Under the pieces are notes generated by a model. It was not told the origin of the DNA, ran no database searches, and saw only the letters and a program-made list of their open reading frames with translations. A program made the position numbers and the translations under genes. 48,854 nt of DNA, from IMG/VR virus record IMGVR_UViG_3300047380_000522, positions 1-48,854 of that record; one strand, given 5' to 3'. Below, one piece after another: positions 24,139 through 30,365 of the stretch; positions within the stretch are counted from its first letter, which is position 1, and each line of letters starts with the position of its first letter. This stretch comes from a virus.

Positions 24139-24380
24139 AAAGTGCCATCGTGGTACATAGTGTGTATTTTATTTGAATGAACATACTGATTCCACAGTTT
24201 AGTATGTGAATGAGTTCTACCTTTATTACCAGCACCTTTACCTTTAACGTGCCAACGGTTATACTCTTTGGTTGTTAAACCACTACAATAGTCACCTTTT
24301 GTTACTTCAAGTCGGTGTTTGCGATTTCTTTCGAGTCTTGAGTTTTTAACGTACTCACACGCTTCTTTCATTGTCATCAT
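24129..24380 (-). CDS. Basic His-rich hypothetical protein
   Basis: 83 residues, basic (MMTMKEACEYVKNSRLERNRKHRLEVTKGDYCSGLTTKEYNRWHVKGKGAGNKGRTHSHTKLWNQYVHSNKIHTMYHDG). Many His and Arg residues and a Gly/Lys loop suggest nucleic-acid binding. It overlaps the upstream gene by ATGA. Confidence 0.6.
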   Translation of the reverse strand: MMTMKEACEYVKNSRLERNRKHRLEVTKGDYCSGLTTKEYNRWHVKGKGAGNKGRTHSHTKLWNQYVHSNKIHTMYHDGTFTN

Positions 24381-24664
24381 TGTACATTTCGTTTTACCCA
24401 GTTAATAATATATTCAAGTCGATCGAGTTCGTTAGGTATTAGTACTCGTTTGTAGTTGTAAATAGTGGTATCTAAGTAGCCCCTACCGTGGTATACACCC
24501 GTCCAATACTCGTCTTTAATTTTTACCATTTTGTTTATTTGGTATAACCTGTCGAGTCGGTTGCTATCAATTCTTATATAACCTGATTGATAGGATTTTA
24601 TTTTACGTCCGTCGTTTAGCAGGAACGTGGTAGTTCCGTTATTATTTATTTCTATTAGTTTCAT
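24377..24664 (-). CDS. Hypothetical protein
   Basis: 95 residues (MKLIEINNNGTTTFLLNDGRKIKSYQSGYIRIDSNRLDRLYQINKMVK...IINWVKRNVQ). The first 35 residues read as beta strands around a NDGRKIKSYQSGYIRI motif. Promoter-like copy 5 lies only five bases ahead of the ATG. Confidence 0.65.
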   Translation of the reverse strand: MKLIEINNNGTTTFLLNDGRKIKSYQSGYIRIDSNRLDRLYQINKMVKIKDEYWTGVYHGRGYLDTTIYNYKRVLIPNELDRLEYIINWVKRNVQ

Positions 24665-24669
24665 ACTTA

Positions 24670-24703
24670 TATATTATCGTTAGGTAATCGTATTAGTTTT
24701 GTA
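24670..24703 (-). promoter_or_regulatory. 34-bp repeated promoter-like element, copy 5
   Basis: It matches all fixed positions, with T instead of A after the first CG. It is five bases ahead of the next ATG and overlaps the stop of the 56-residue gene, so the transcript would have little or no leader. Confidence 0.6.
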
Positions 24704-24863
24704 TTTTGTTTATTAAATCGTTCGCCAACATTTCATATGTTTCGCCATCTTCTAGGTCACATTCGTATTTAACGAAGTTCCATAGTTCTCGGTAGTTACT
24801 TTCGTCTTTAGAGTATAATTCCTTGAAGTACTCTATAGTATCGTCATTCCAGTGAAATTCCAT
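24693..24863 (-). CDS. Small acidic hypothetical protein
   Basis: 56 residues (MEFHWNDDTIEYFKELYSKD, ESNYRELWNFVKYECDLEDG, ETYEMLANDLINKIQN), acidic, helical, with Trp and Tyr well spread. It is separated by one base from the next gene upstream. No family recognised. Confidence 0.6.
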   Translation of the reverse strand: MEFHWNDDTIEYFKELYSKDESNYRELWNFVKYECDLEDGETYEMLANDLINKIQN

Positions 24864-24864
24864 A

Positions 24865-24999
24865 TTATTTAAATTTAGCCGCTACTTCGTAGATTTCTGA
24901 TTTGTCTTCGCTATCTAAACCTTCAGTTTGATTAGCGTACATTCTTAATACATAGTGTACAAAGGTACAATCGTTTTCAGTGAGTTTAATATTTCTCAT
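24865..24999 (-). CDS. Small hypothetical protein
   Basis: 44 residues, MRNIKLTENDCTFVHYVLRM then YANQTEGLDSEDKSEIYEVAAKFK. The start resembles the 46-residue protein at 25998-26138 (M-x-x-I-x-L-T-x-x-D), so the two may be diverged paralogues. It overlaps the upstream gene by ATGA. Confidence 0.55.
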   Translation of the reverse strand: MRNIKLTENDCTFVHYVLRMYANQTEGLDSEDKSEIYEVAAKFK

Positions 25000-25130
25000 T
25001 TGTTAGTGGTTTTATAGTAGTTAATTCTTTCTAGTATTTCTTGTCTTTCTATAAGACCCTCCATTTGCTGTAAAACATCGGTAGACATATCTATTTGTTT
25101 TCCGTTTTCACAAGTAAGTATAAATTGCAT
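24996..25130 (-). CDS. Small hypothetical protein
   Basis: 44 residues, MQFILTCENGKQIDMSTDVL then QQMEGLIERQEILERINYYKTTNK: a short beta hairpin followed by a long helix. It is the first gene behind promoter-like copy 6, 23 bases upstream. Confidence 0.55.
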   Translation of the reverse strand: MQFILTCENGKQIDMSTDVLQQMEGLIERQEILERINYYKTTNK

Positions 25131-25153
25131 AGTAGTTATATTTTTTATTCATA

Positions 25154-25187
25154 TATATTATCGAATATACTTCGTATTTAGTTTGTA
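25154..25187 (-). promoter_or_regulatory. 34-bp repeated promoter-like element, copy 6
   Basis: Full consensus match, including a CGAA/TTCG inverted pair in its centre. It lies 23 bases ahead of the 44-residue gene. Confidence 0.65.
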
Positions 25188-25189
25188 AA

Positions 25190-25451
25190 AAAGTATACAC
25201 TTTGTTTGTTAGTTAAAATAGTTTATGTGGTATTACACTCTACCTCTAAGTACCTAGAAAATTATTTACCCAAATAGTGTGACAATAGGGTGTTAAGTAT
25301 ATATAATAAGAAGCTATCGTCGCATACCGATCGATTGAATAAGTTATAGGTGGTTGCTATACACATCAGTTACGATGCATACCTGCGATCTGTTCAACGT
25401 TATTTATACTGGTGATGCACACATCTCAACGCGCCAGTCCCGTTAGGGTTT
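25190..25451. ncRNA. Gene-free stretch with a rightward promoter-like dyad; possible small RNA
   Basis: About 260 bases with no supported frame on either strand. It contains dyad element B (25278-25324), which has GTGACA and TATAAT separated by 17 bases on the plus strand. No plus-strand gene follows; instead a perfect 9-bp hairpin lies at 25452-25480. Transcription from B would thus give an RNA of about 150-170 bases that ends against the leftward gene. This is inference from promoter and hairpin placement. Confidence 0.4.
25278..25324 (+). promoter_or_regulatory. Dyad element copy B
   Basis: Left box TGTGACAATAG, 25-base AT-rich core containing TATATAATA, right box CTATCGTCGCA (9 of 11 complementary to the left box). 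GTGACA (25279-25284) and TATAAT (25302-25307) have the sigma-70 spacing of 17. AGCTATCGTCGCATA is repeated exactly at 18214-18228. Confidence 0.6.
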
Positions 25452-25480
25452 GAACTAGATTACTTTACTTCATCTAGTTC
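25452..25480. terminator. Perfect hairpin at the end of a leftward gene
   Basis: GAACTAGAT (25452-25460) and ATCTAGTTC (25472-25480) form a perfect 9-bp stem with an 11-base loop that contains the stop codon of the 104-residue gene. No U-run follows on either strand, so termination may be inefficient or factor-assisted. Confidence 0.5.
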
Positions 25481-25774
25481 AATTCTTTCGATTACATTAG
25501 TTCGAACATTCGAAGGCATATCGGTAGATTGAGACCAATAACCTCTTTTAATCCAACAAGGCATAATGTTTAGTTTAGGTAACATTACTTTAAGAACCTC
25601 ATCGTGGTTGTATGTAATCTTTTGATTTTTGTTATTTACAAAGGTAATGATTTGATTACGTCCATACCAAGATTTACGGACTACGAAGTTTTTACGTTCG
25701 ATTGGTGGGAAGATTTCATTTAGTTCTTCTTTAGATAGTTTTGAAATTACTTCGTTTAATTTAGAATTTGACAT
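25460..25774 (-). CDS. Hypothetical protein
   Basis: 104 residues. A helical N-terminus (MSNSKLNEVISKLSKEELNEIFPPIE) leads into a basic beta-rich part (NFVVRKSWYGRNQIITFVNNKNQKITYNHDEVLKVMLPKLN). It has its own promoter-like element (copy 7, 32 bases upstream) and a hairpin at its 3' end, so it seems to be a single-gene transcript. No family recognised. Confidence 0.65.
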   Translation of the reverse strand: MSNSKLNEVISKLSKEELNEIFPPIERKNFVVRKSWYGRNQIITFVNNKNQKITYNHDEVLKVMLPKLNIMPCWIKRGYWSQSTDMPSNVRTNVIERIELDEVK

Positions 25775-25806
25775 ATTTATTATTTTAATTATTATTTATT
25801 TACATT

Positions 25807-25840
25807 TATATTATCGAATACCGTTCGTATTCAGTTTGTA
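25807..25840 (-). promoter_or_regulatory. 34-bp repeated promoter-like element, copy 7
   Basis: Full consensus match with a CGAA/TTCG inverted pair. It lies 32 bases ahead of the 104-residue gene and 7 bases after the stop of the small membrane protein gene. Confidence 0.65.
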
Positions 25841-25847
25841 TTTTTTA

Positions 25848-25982
25848 TTAGACTCTGAATGAAGGATCAGTTATCAGTTGGAAGATCGAGAACAGGATCC
25901 CGGTTACGGCCAGAGTTGTTAGTCCAGTTATTACTGTGTACGTTACAACTATTAGTACTTTGTGTGTGAATTTACGTTTCAT
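25848..25982 (-). CDS. Small membrane protein
   Basis: 44 residues. A basic N-terminus MKRKFTHK is followed by a long hydrophobic stretch (VLIVVTYTVITGLTTLAVTG, then ILFSIF), which makes one transmembrane helix with the N-terminus inside. An early phage membrane peptide of this type may alter host envelope functions; no specific role can be assigned. Confidence 0.6.
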   Translation of the reverse strand: MKRKFTHKVLIVVTYTVITGLTTLAVTGILFSIFQLITDPSFRV

Positions 25983-25997
25983 AGTATGTTTTGTTAG

Positions 25998-26138
25998 TTA
26001 TTGTATTTTGTTATTAGTTTCAAGTATAGAATCAATTTCAGTTTGAGTTAAGTTAAGTGCTTTTTCATTTTCAAGATAGTAGAAGAAAGCTTTAGTAATA
26101 TTAGTGTAGTCAGATTGTGTTAAAGTAATTGATTTCAT
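25998..26138 (-). CDS. Small hypothetical protein
   Basis: 46 residues: MKSITLTQSDYTNITKAFFY then YLENEKALNLTQTEIDSILETNNKIQ. It is similar at its start to the 44-residue protein at 24865-24999. Promoter-like copy 8 lies 17 bases ahead of it. Confidence 0.55.
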   Translation of the reverse strand: MKSITLTQSDYTNITKAFFYYLENEKALNLTQTEIDSILETNNKIQ

Positions 26139-26155
26139 ATTATTTGTTTTACATT

Positions 26156-26189
26156 TATATTATCGTTTACGTTTCGTGTTAGCTTTGTA
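26156..26189 (-). promoter_or_regulatory. 34-bp repeated promoter-like element, copy 8
   Basis: Consensus match with T after the first CG. It lies 17 bases ahead of the 46-residue gene and overlaps the stop codon of the 51-residue gene. Confidence 0.65.
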
Positions 26190-26334
26190 GGATTGAGATC
26201 CCGATAACCTTGCTAGAGATCTCGTTGCTGTAGCATTTGCTCAGGTAGTTATCCAGATGCTGCTGCCCAGTGAAGTGTTTAACCGTGCTGTTGTAATTGC
26301 CTAACCAGTTCTTTGTATCTATTCTTACTAACAT
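26179..26334 (-). CDS. Small hypothetical protein, first leftward gene
   Basis: 51 residues: MLVRIDTKNWLGNYNSTVKH, FTGQQHLDNYLSKCYSNEIS, SKVIGISILQS. It is the leftward gene nearest the divergence point and lies behind promoter-like copy 9, so it is probably among the first expressed. No family recognised. Confidence 0.55.
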   Translation of the reverse strand: MLVRIDTKNWLGNYNSTVKHFTGQQHLDNYLSKCYSNEISSKVIGISILQS

Positions 26335-26355
26335 ATCTTTGTTTCTTTATTCATA

Positions 26356-26389
26356 TATATTATCGTATACTATTCGTACTAGGTATGTA
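26356..26389 (-). promoter_or_regulatory. 34-bp repeated promoter-like element, copy 9
   Basis: The most divergent copy (TATGTA for TTTGTA and ACT for ATT), but with identical spacing. It lies 21 bases ahead of the first leftward gene and next to the ATCCTG repeat cluster. Confidence 0.6.
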
Positions 26390-26403
26390 AATGCTATACA
26401 TGG

Positions 26404-26508
26404 ATCCTGTATCCTGATCCTGGGAAAGCGTAAATCCTGGCCGAGATCCTGCGAGCTGTGCCTGCTGGGACCTGGCAGCTGATCCTGGGAACGTGATCCT
26501 GAATCCTG
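26404..26508. repeat. ATCCTG repeat cluster at the divergence point; candidate origin or regulatory region
   Basis: Eight copies of ATCCTG in 105 bases, all in one orientation, starting at 26404, 26411, 26417, 26434, 26446, 26482, 26496 and 26503, with extra CCTG words between. The block is clearly richer in G and C than its flanks and lies in a 366-base gene-free gap between the leftward and rightward arms. Iterated one-way words between divergent arms suggest protein-binding iterons at a replication origin or a recombination signal. No coding frame is credible here. Confidence 0.55.
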
Positions 26509-26619
26509 GAAACGATACGGGGGCTGGCAAAAAGAAACGGGTTTTACTTATGCCGGTGTAACGTGTATATATAGTAGCAACCCATTACTTCCCTATATCT
26601 AACTATTTTTTAAATATAA

Positions 26620-26665
26620 TGTGACACTAGGTAGTTATATATAATAGTAGTAGGCAACTGTCGCA
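26620..26665 (+). promoter_or_regulatory. Dyad element copy C, ahead of the rightward arm
   Basis: TGTGACACTAG, a 24-base core with TATATAATA, then CAACTGTCGCA. It ends 35 bases before the first rightward gene. GTGACA and TATAAT are only 13 bases apart here, so if this is a promoter the -35 call is uncertain; the dyad itself is conserved with copies A and B. Confidence 0.6.
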
Positions 26666-26700
26666 TTAAGTACTCCGAAAACAGCGTAATCATACACAGT

Positions 26701-26943
26701 ATGACACAAAAACTATCTCCGGCAGCAAGAAGAGCTAAGCGTGCACGGGACAAAGCATACGCTATGACACCTGATCGGAGAAGGAAAAAAGCACATTCCC
26801 AGCGAGAGCGCAGGAAAAAGCCTTGCCCTGACGGTTATGACTACGATCACAAGAGACAAAAGTGCGTACCAATAGCCTCCAATAGAGGAAACGAGGGCGA
26901 GGGAACTAAAAAAGAAAGTGGTAACAACTACAACACAAACTAA
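26701..26943 (+). CDS. Small basic phage protein
   Basis: 80 residues: MTQKLSPAARRAKRARDKAYAMTPDRRRKKAHSQRERRKK, then DGYDYDHKRQKCVPIASNRGNEGEGTK. The opening KLSPAA..RAKRARD.AYA.TP.RR.KKA.SQR and YDHK are remembered from small proteins of marine phages. The charge suggests DNA binding or a virion part. It is the first gene of the rightward arm, three bases ahead of the fibre gene. Confidence 0.75.
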   Translation: MTQKLSPAARRAKRARDKAYAMTPDRRRKKAHSQRERRKKPCPDGYDYDHKRQKCVPIASNRGNEGEGTKKESGNNYNTN

Positions 26944-26945
26944 AC

Positions 26946-29900
26946 ATGGCTAGAATACATAGATATACAAAAGGTAATGTAACATTATCAGATACATTGG
27001 TAGGAACCGATGTAGAAAATCAAAAGGCTACGGTAAATATACCGATTGCGGCTATTGTTGACCTAGCTATTGATTACTTTTCAGTAAATGGTAACGGTGA
27101 TGGCATAAATCAGAGTCTTCTGGACATCACAACAAGCTTAGATGGCAATACTACAGCTATAGCTAGTTATCAAAACATAGTAAATACCCTTACAACCGAA
27201 TTTGAGTCCGTTGTAACGCGTACAGAAACGCTAGAATCTGTGTTTAATACAAATGTTGATGGAACATTGACGCTTTCTACAGCAAATATCACTAATTTTG
27301 CTGAAACTATCGCCTCTGAGGGCTTTGCGTCAGCCACCACGCTAAATTCTTTATCCTCACAAGTCCAGCAAATAGTAGATGGTGTCCTTACAATAGACAC
27401 ATACGCCACAATTGACCAATTAGCTAATACAACCTCTACTTTAACTGGTTCAATTGCTACATTAGAAGACACTTTAACTGCGGGTTACCAAGCTTATACC
27501 AACGGTATACTCACGACAGACGCTTTTGCGTCAGCGGTATCAGGACTTGTAACAGAAGCCACTGATACTTTTGCATCTTCTACTGAATATACCAACCTTA
27601 AGGCTAATTTTGGTACATTTGACGCAGATGGCAACCTATTAACACTAGCAAGCTCTTTTGCAAACAGTGTTGTGAGTGCGTATTCAGATGACACATTAGC
27701 TACAGCGCAGTCAGTTGCGGATTTGGGGGCTGAGTTTGGTACTTTTGATGCAAATGGCAACTTAACAGGCCTTTCAAGTGCATTAGCAAGCGAAATAACA
27801 ACAGCAGTCGCGGGCGAAGGGTATGCAACTACAACTCAAGTAAGCAATTTAGAAAGTACTTTAAGGCAATATGTAGACGGCGAGATTGCATCGTCATCAA
27901 CTGCCGGCATTACAGGGTCACAATTAACAACCGTTTTAGCGGATTATGCAGAAGCGACTGAGCTAACAGAATTTAAAGCCGAGGTTGGAACTTTTGATGC
28001 AGATGGTAACCTAGTTTCATTATCAACCGCGTTAGCCGATAAAGTAACACAAACAATCGCAACAGAAAACTACGCGACCTCATCGGATATTACAACACTT
28101 GAATCTACAGTAAACGGGAACACTGCTACATTAACTGAAACAGCAAGTACGGTAGCCGATATAGAAGGTAACTTAGAATCCTCATATGGGCTAGTATTAG
28201 ACACCAATGGAAATATTGCGAGCATGGAGCTACTATCTAACAGTGCAACAGGTTCTTCTATATCGTTTAATTCAGATGTATTTACTATTAATGTAAATGG
28301 CACTAATGTATCGCCTTTTGTCGTTACCAGCAGCGGTATTGCATTAAACGGAGCGGTAACATTTTCAAACGCATCAACAGGGCAGGGTATTGACTATGTT
28401 GATTTAGGTAATTACTTAAATACAAACAACTATGCAACAACCAGCGATCTGCCGGATACATCTGCGTTTTTGGACCAGGCGGCTCTTGCTTCCTATTTAC
28501 AAGACAATGGGTATGTAACAGGTAATACAGCTGGTATTACAGAGGTGCAACTCCTTAATATATTAAGCGGCCAAAATACAACAGCTAACACTGTTATAAA
28601 CGGTAGCAACATAACAACAGGTATTATAGCAAGTGGTGATTTTGAAATGCCACTTAATTCAGCGTTATCTGGATTTTCTAATGCAGGCATGGGTATAAAC
28701 TTAGATAACAGTTCTATACATGCTGAACAATTCTACATTAACGCAGACGGATCCGCAAACTTCGGAGGTACTCATTCAGCTGGATCAATTGGTAGCTGGA
28801 CAGTAGACAGCAGCGGTGCATTAAAAGACGGATCATCAGAAATTGTTTTGGATCCAAGCGGCAACTACACAGAGGTAGGAACTGAAAAGCTTGTGTTGTC
28901 TTCGGAAAACCTGCCGGCAATTTCGCCTAGTGCAGCTGTTAGTGCTAACTTTTCTTTTTCACCGAATACCTTCGCGAGTCCTTTTGGGACAACTAGCGCT
29001 AGTAATAATTTTAGATTAACTTCAAGATCAGGCGGGGTAACCGCTCAATCCGGGGTTAAAAACGTTAAGTATTATTTTCCAGATATAACAGGGAATTTAG
29101 TAGGGACTAACGTCCAAAACAATATAGCTTACGATGCTTACACTGGAGGCACGGCCACTTATTCTATACCTTACGGCGAGGGGCCTGGCAATAGTAATCA
29201 ACAGGGCGATTCTTTTAGGATAGTGATAGGAATGCAAGAAGAATTTGGTAAAGATTACGGCTGGGGATCACTAAGCGCAGATAGCAACTCGGGGCCAAAT
29301 CGGGGAGATGGAGACTTAGGCGGTGGTGAAGAAAACTTCGAAACTAACGATGGAAGCGGCTCTTTAGACTTTAGCTCGATACCAAACATAGCGGATGTCG
29401 CCGGCTTTGACTATGAGCTGAAAGTTAAATTTACTTTTACGTTTATCCCTGACTCAGGGGGGTTCCAGCAAACGTCAATTGTTGCAACAGAAGAAAAAGT
29501 ATTAGCTACGGGTACTATTACAAAAAATTTAAATGAAGCAACAGGCGCTATTTTAGCTCCAGCCCCTGGTGCTAATGACCCTAATACTAAGCAATTTTTT
29601 GGTTGGTTTTGCGACGTGCCAGGCACTTGGTCAGCGGGGCAAATAGACGGATCCTTCAGCCCGCCTTCTAGTAGACCTAATATGGGTACGGCTTCCGATC
29701 CCGGTGAAATAAAGGTAACGGCCCAATATTTTTATGAAATTACCGATATATATGTATGGTCGGCTAATTCTACAACTACTGGCTACCGATTAAATGAGGA
29801 CCAATACCCTTGGGCTTATATGGATGTTACTGGCAAAAATTACTTATCTTCTGGCGAAGACCTAACTAATTCTTTTAGTAACGTATTATTTACAGGCGCA

Positions 29901-30365
29901 TCCGGAAAAACAAATATTGGTTTAAATGGTATACAAGTTAGAGGTAATAAAGGATTTGTTGCTCTTGGCGATGTTGTTCCCGGGTCTGCAAATGCGGTTG
30001 CTCAGGTATGGGGTAACGCGCAAGTGTTTGGTACATTAACAAGTAATGTTACTCGAACATTTTCAGATAAAAATTTAAAAGATAACATTACACCAATTTC
30101 TAATGCACTAGACACGGTTTCGAAATTGGAGCCCGTTTCTTTTAATTGGAAACCAGATATGCGCGGGATTGACTTAGAAACAAGATATGGGTTTATAGCG
30201 CAAGACATGCAGGAAGTCTTACCGACTATTGTAAAAGAAGGTGAGCACCTAACGCTAGAGCATAATAATATTATATCGATAAACACTGCGGCTATTAAAG
30301 AGCTAGTGAACGAAATAAATGAACTCAAAGAAGAGATAAAAACATTAAAACAAAACAATGGCTAG
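26946..30365 (+). CDS. Tail fibre with C-terminal S74 intramolecular chaperone
   Basis: 1139 residues. The N-terminal 45 residues (MARIHRYTKGNVTLSDTLVGTD...) match the start of the next fibre and probably anchor both to the virion. Residues 80-420 hold repeats built around GTFDADGNL and long coiled-coil-like helices with Thr/Ser/Ala. Beta-rich, Gly/Ser/Asn-rich sequence follows (500-1030). The last 100 residues are a Peptidase_S74 chaperone (SDKNLKDNI, with the self-cleavage Ser1040 and Lys1045; then YGFIAQDMQEVLP) ending in a coiled coil. These domains trimerise fibres and then cut themselves off. It is probably the receptor-binding protein. Confidence 0.88.
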   Translation: MARIHRYTKGNVTLSDTLVGTDVENQKATVNIPIAAIVDLAIDYFSVNGNGDGINQSLLDITTSLDGNTTAIASYQNIVNTLTTEFESVVTRTETLESVFNTNVDGTLTLSTANITNFAETIASEGFASATTLNSLSSQVQQIVDGVLTIDTYATIDQLANTTSTLTGSIATLEDTLTAGYQAYTNGILTTDAFASAVSGLVTEATDTFASSTEYTNLKANFGTFDADGNLLTLASSFANSVVSAYSDDTLATAQSVADLGAEFGTFDANGNLTGLSSALASEITTAVAGEGYATTTQVSNLESTLRQYVDGEIASSSTAGITGSQLTTVLADYAEATELTEFKAEVGTFDADGNLVSLSTALADKVTQTIATENYATSSDITTLESTVNGNTATLTETASTVADIEGNLESSYGLVLDTNGNIASMELLSNSATGSSISFNSDVFTINVNGTNVSPFVVTSSGIALNGAVTFSNASTGQGIDYVDLGNYLNTNNYATTSDLPDTSAFLDQAALASYLQDNGYVTGNTAGITEVQLLNILSGQNTTANTVINGSNITTGIIASGDFEMPLNSALSGFSNAGMGINLDNSSIHAEQFYINADGSANFGGTHSAGSIGSWTVDSSGALKDGSSEIVLDPSGNYTEVGTEKLVLSSENLPAISPSAAVSANFSFSPNTFASPFGTTSASNNFRLTSRSGGVTAQSGVKNVKYYFPDITGNLVGTNVQNNIAYDAYTGGTATYSIPYGEGPGNSNQQGDSFRIVIGMQEEFGKDYGWGSLSADSNSGPNRGDGDLGGGEENFETNDGSGSLDFSSIPNIADVAGFDYELKVKFTFTFIPDSGGFQQTSIVATEEKVLATGTITKNLNEATGAILAPAPGANDPNTKQFFGWFCDVPGTWSAGQIDGSFSPPSSRPNMGTASDPGEIKVTAQYFYEITDIYVWSANSTTTGYRLNEDQYPWAYMDVTGKNYLSSGEDLTNSFSNVLFTGASGKTNIGLNGIQVRGNKGFVALGDVVPGSANAVAQVWGNAQVFGTLTSNVTRTFSDKNLKDNITPISNALDTVSKLEPVSFNWKPDMRGIDLETRYGFIAQDMQEVLPTIVKEGEHLTLEHNNIISINTAAIKELVNEINELKEEIKTLKQNNG

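Noticed and set aside
26297-26482. 61-codon plus-strand frame over the ATCCTG cluster
   Set aside because: It overlaps a leftward promoter-like element and the repeats, and its end is low complexity.
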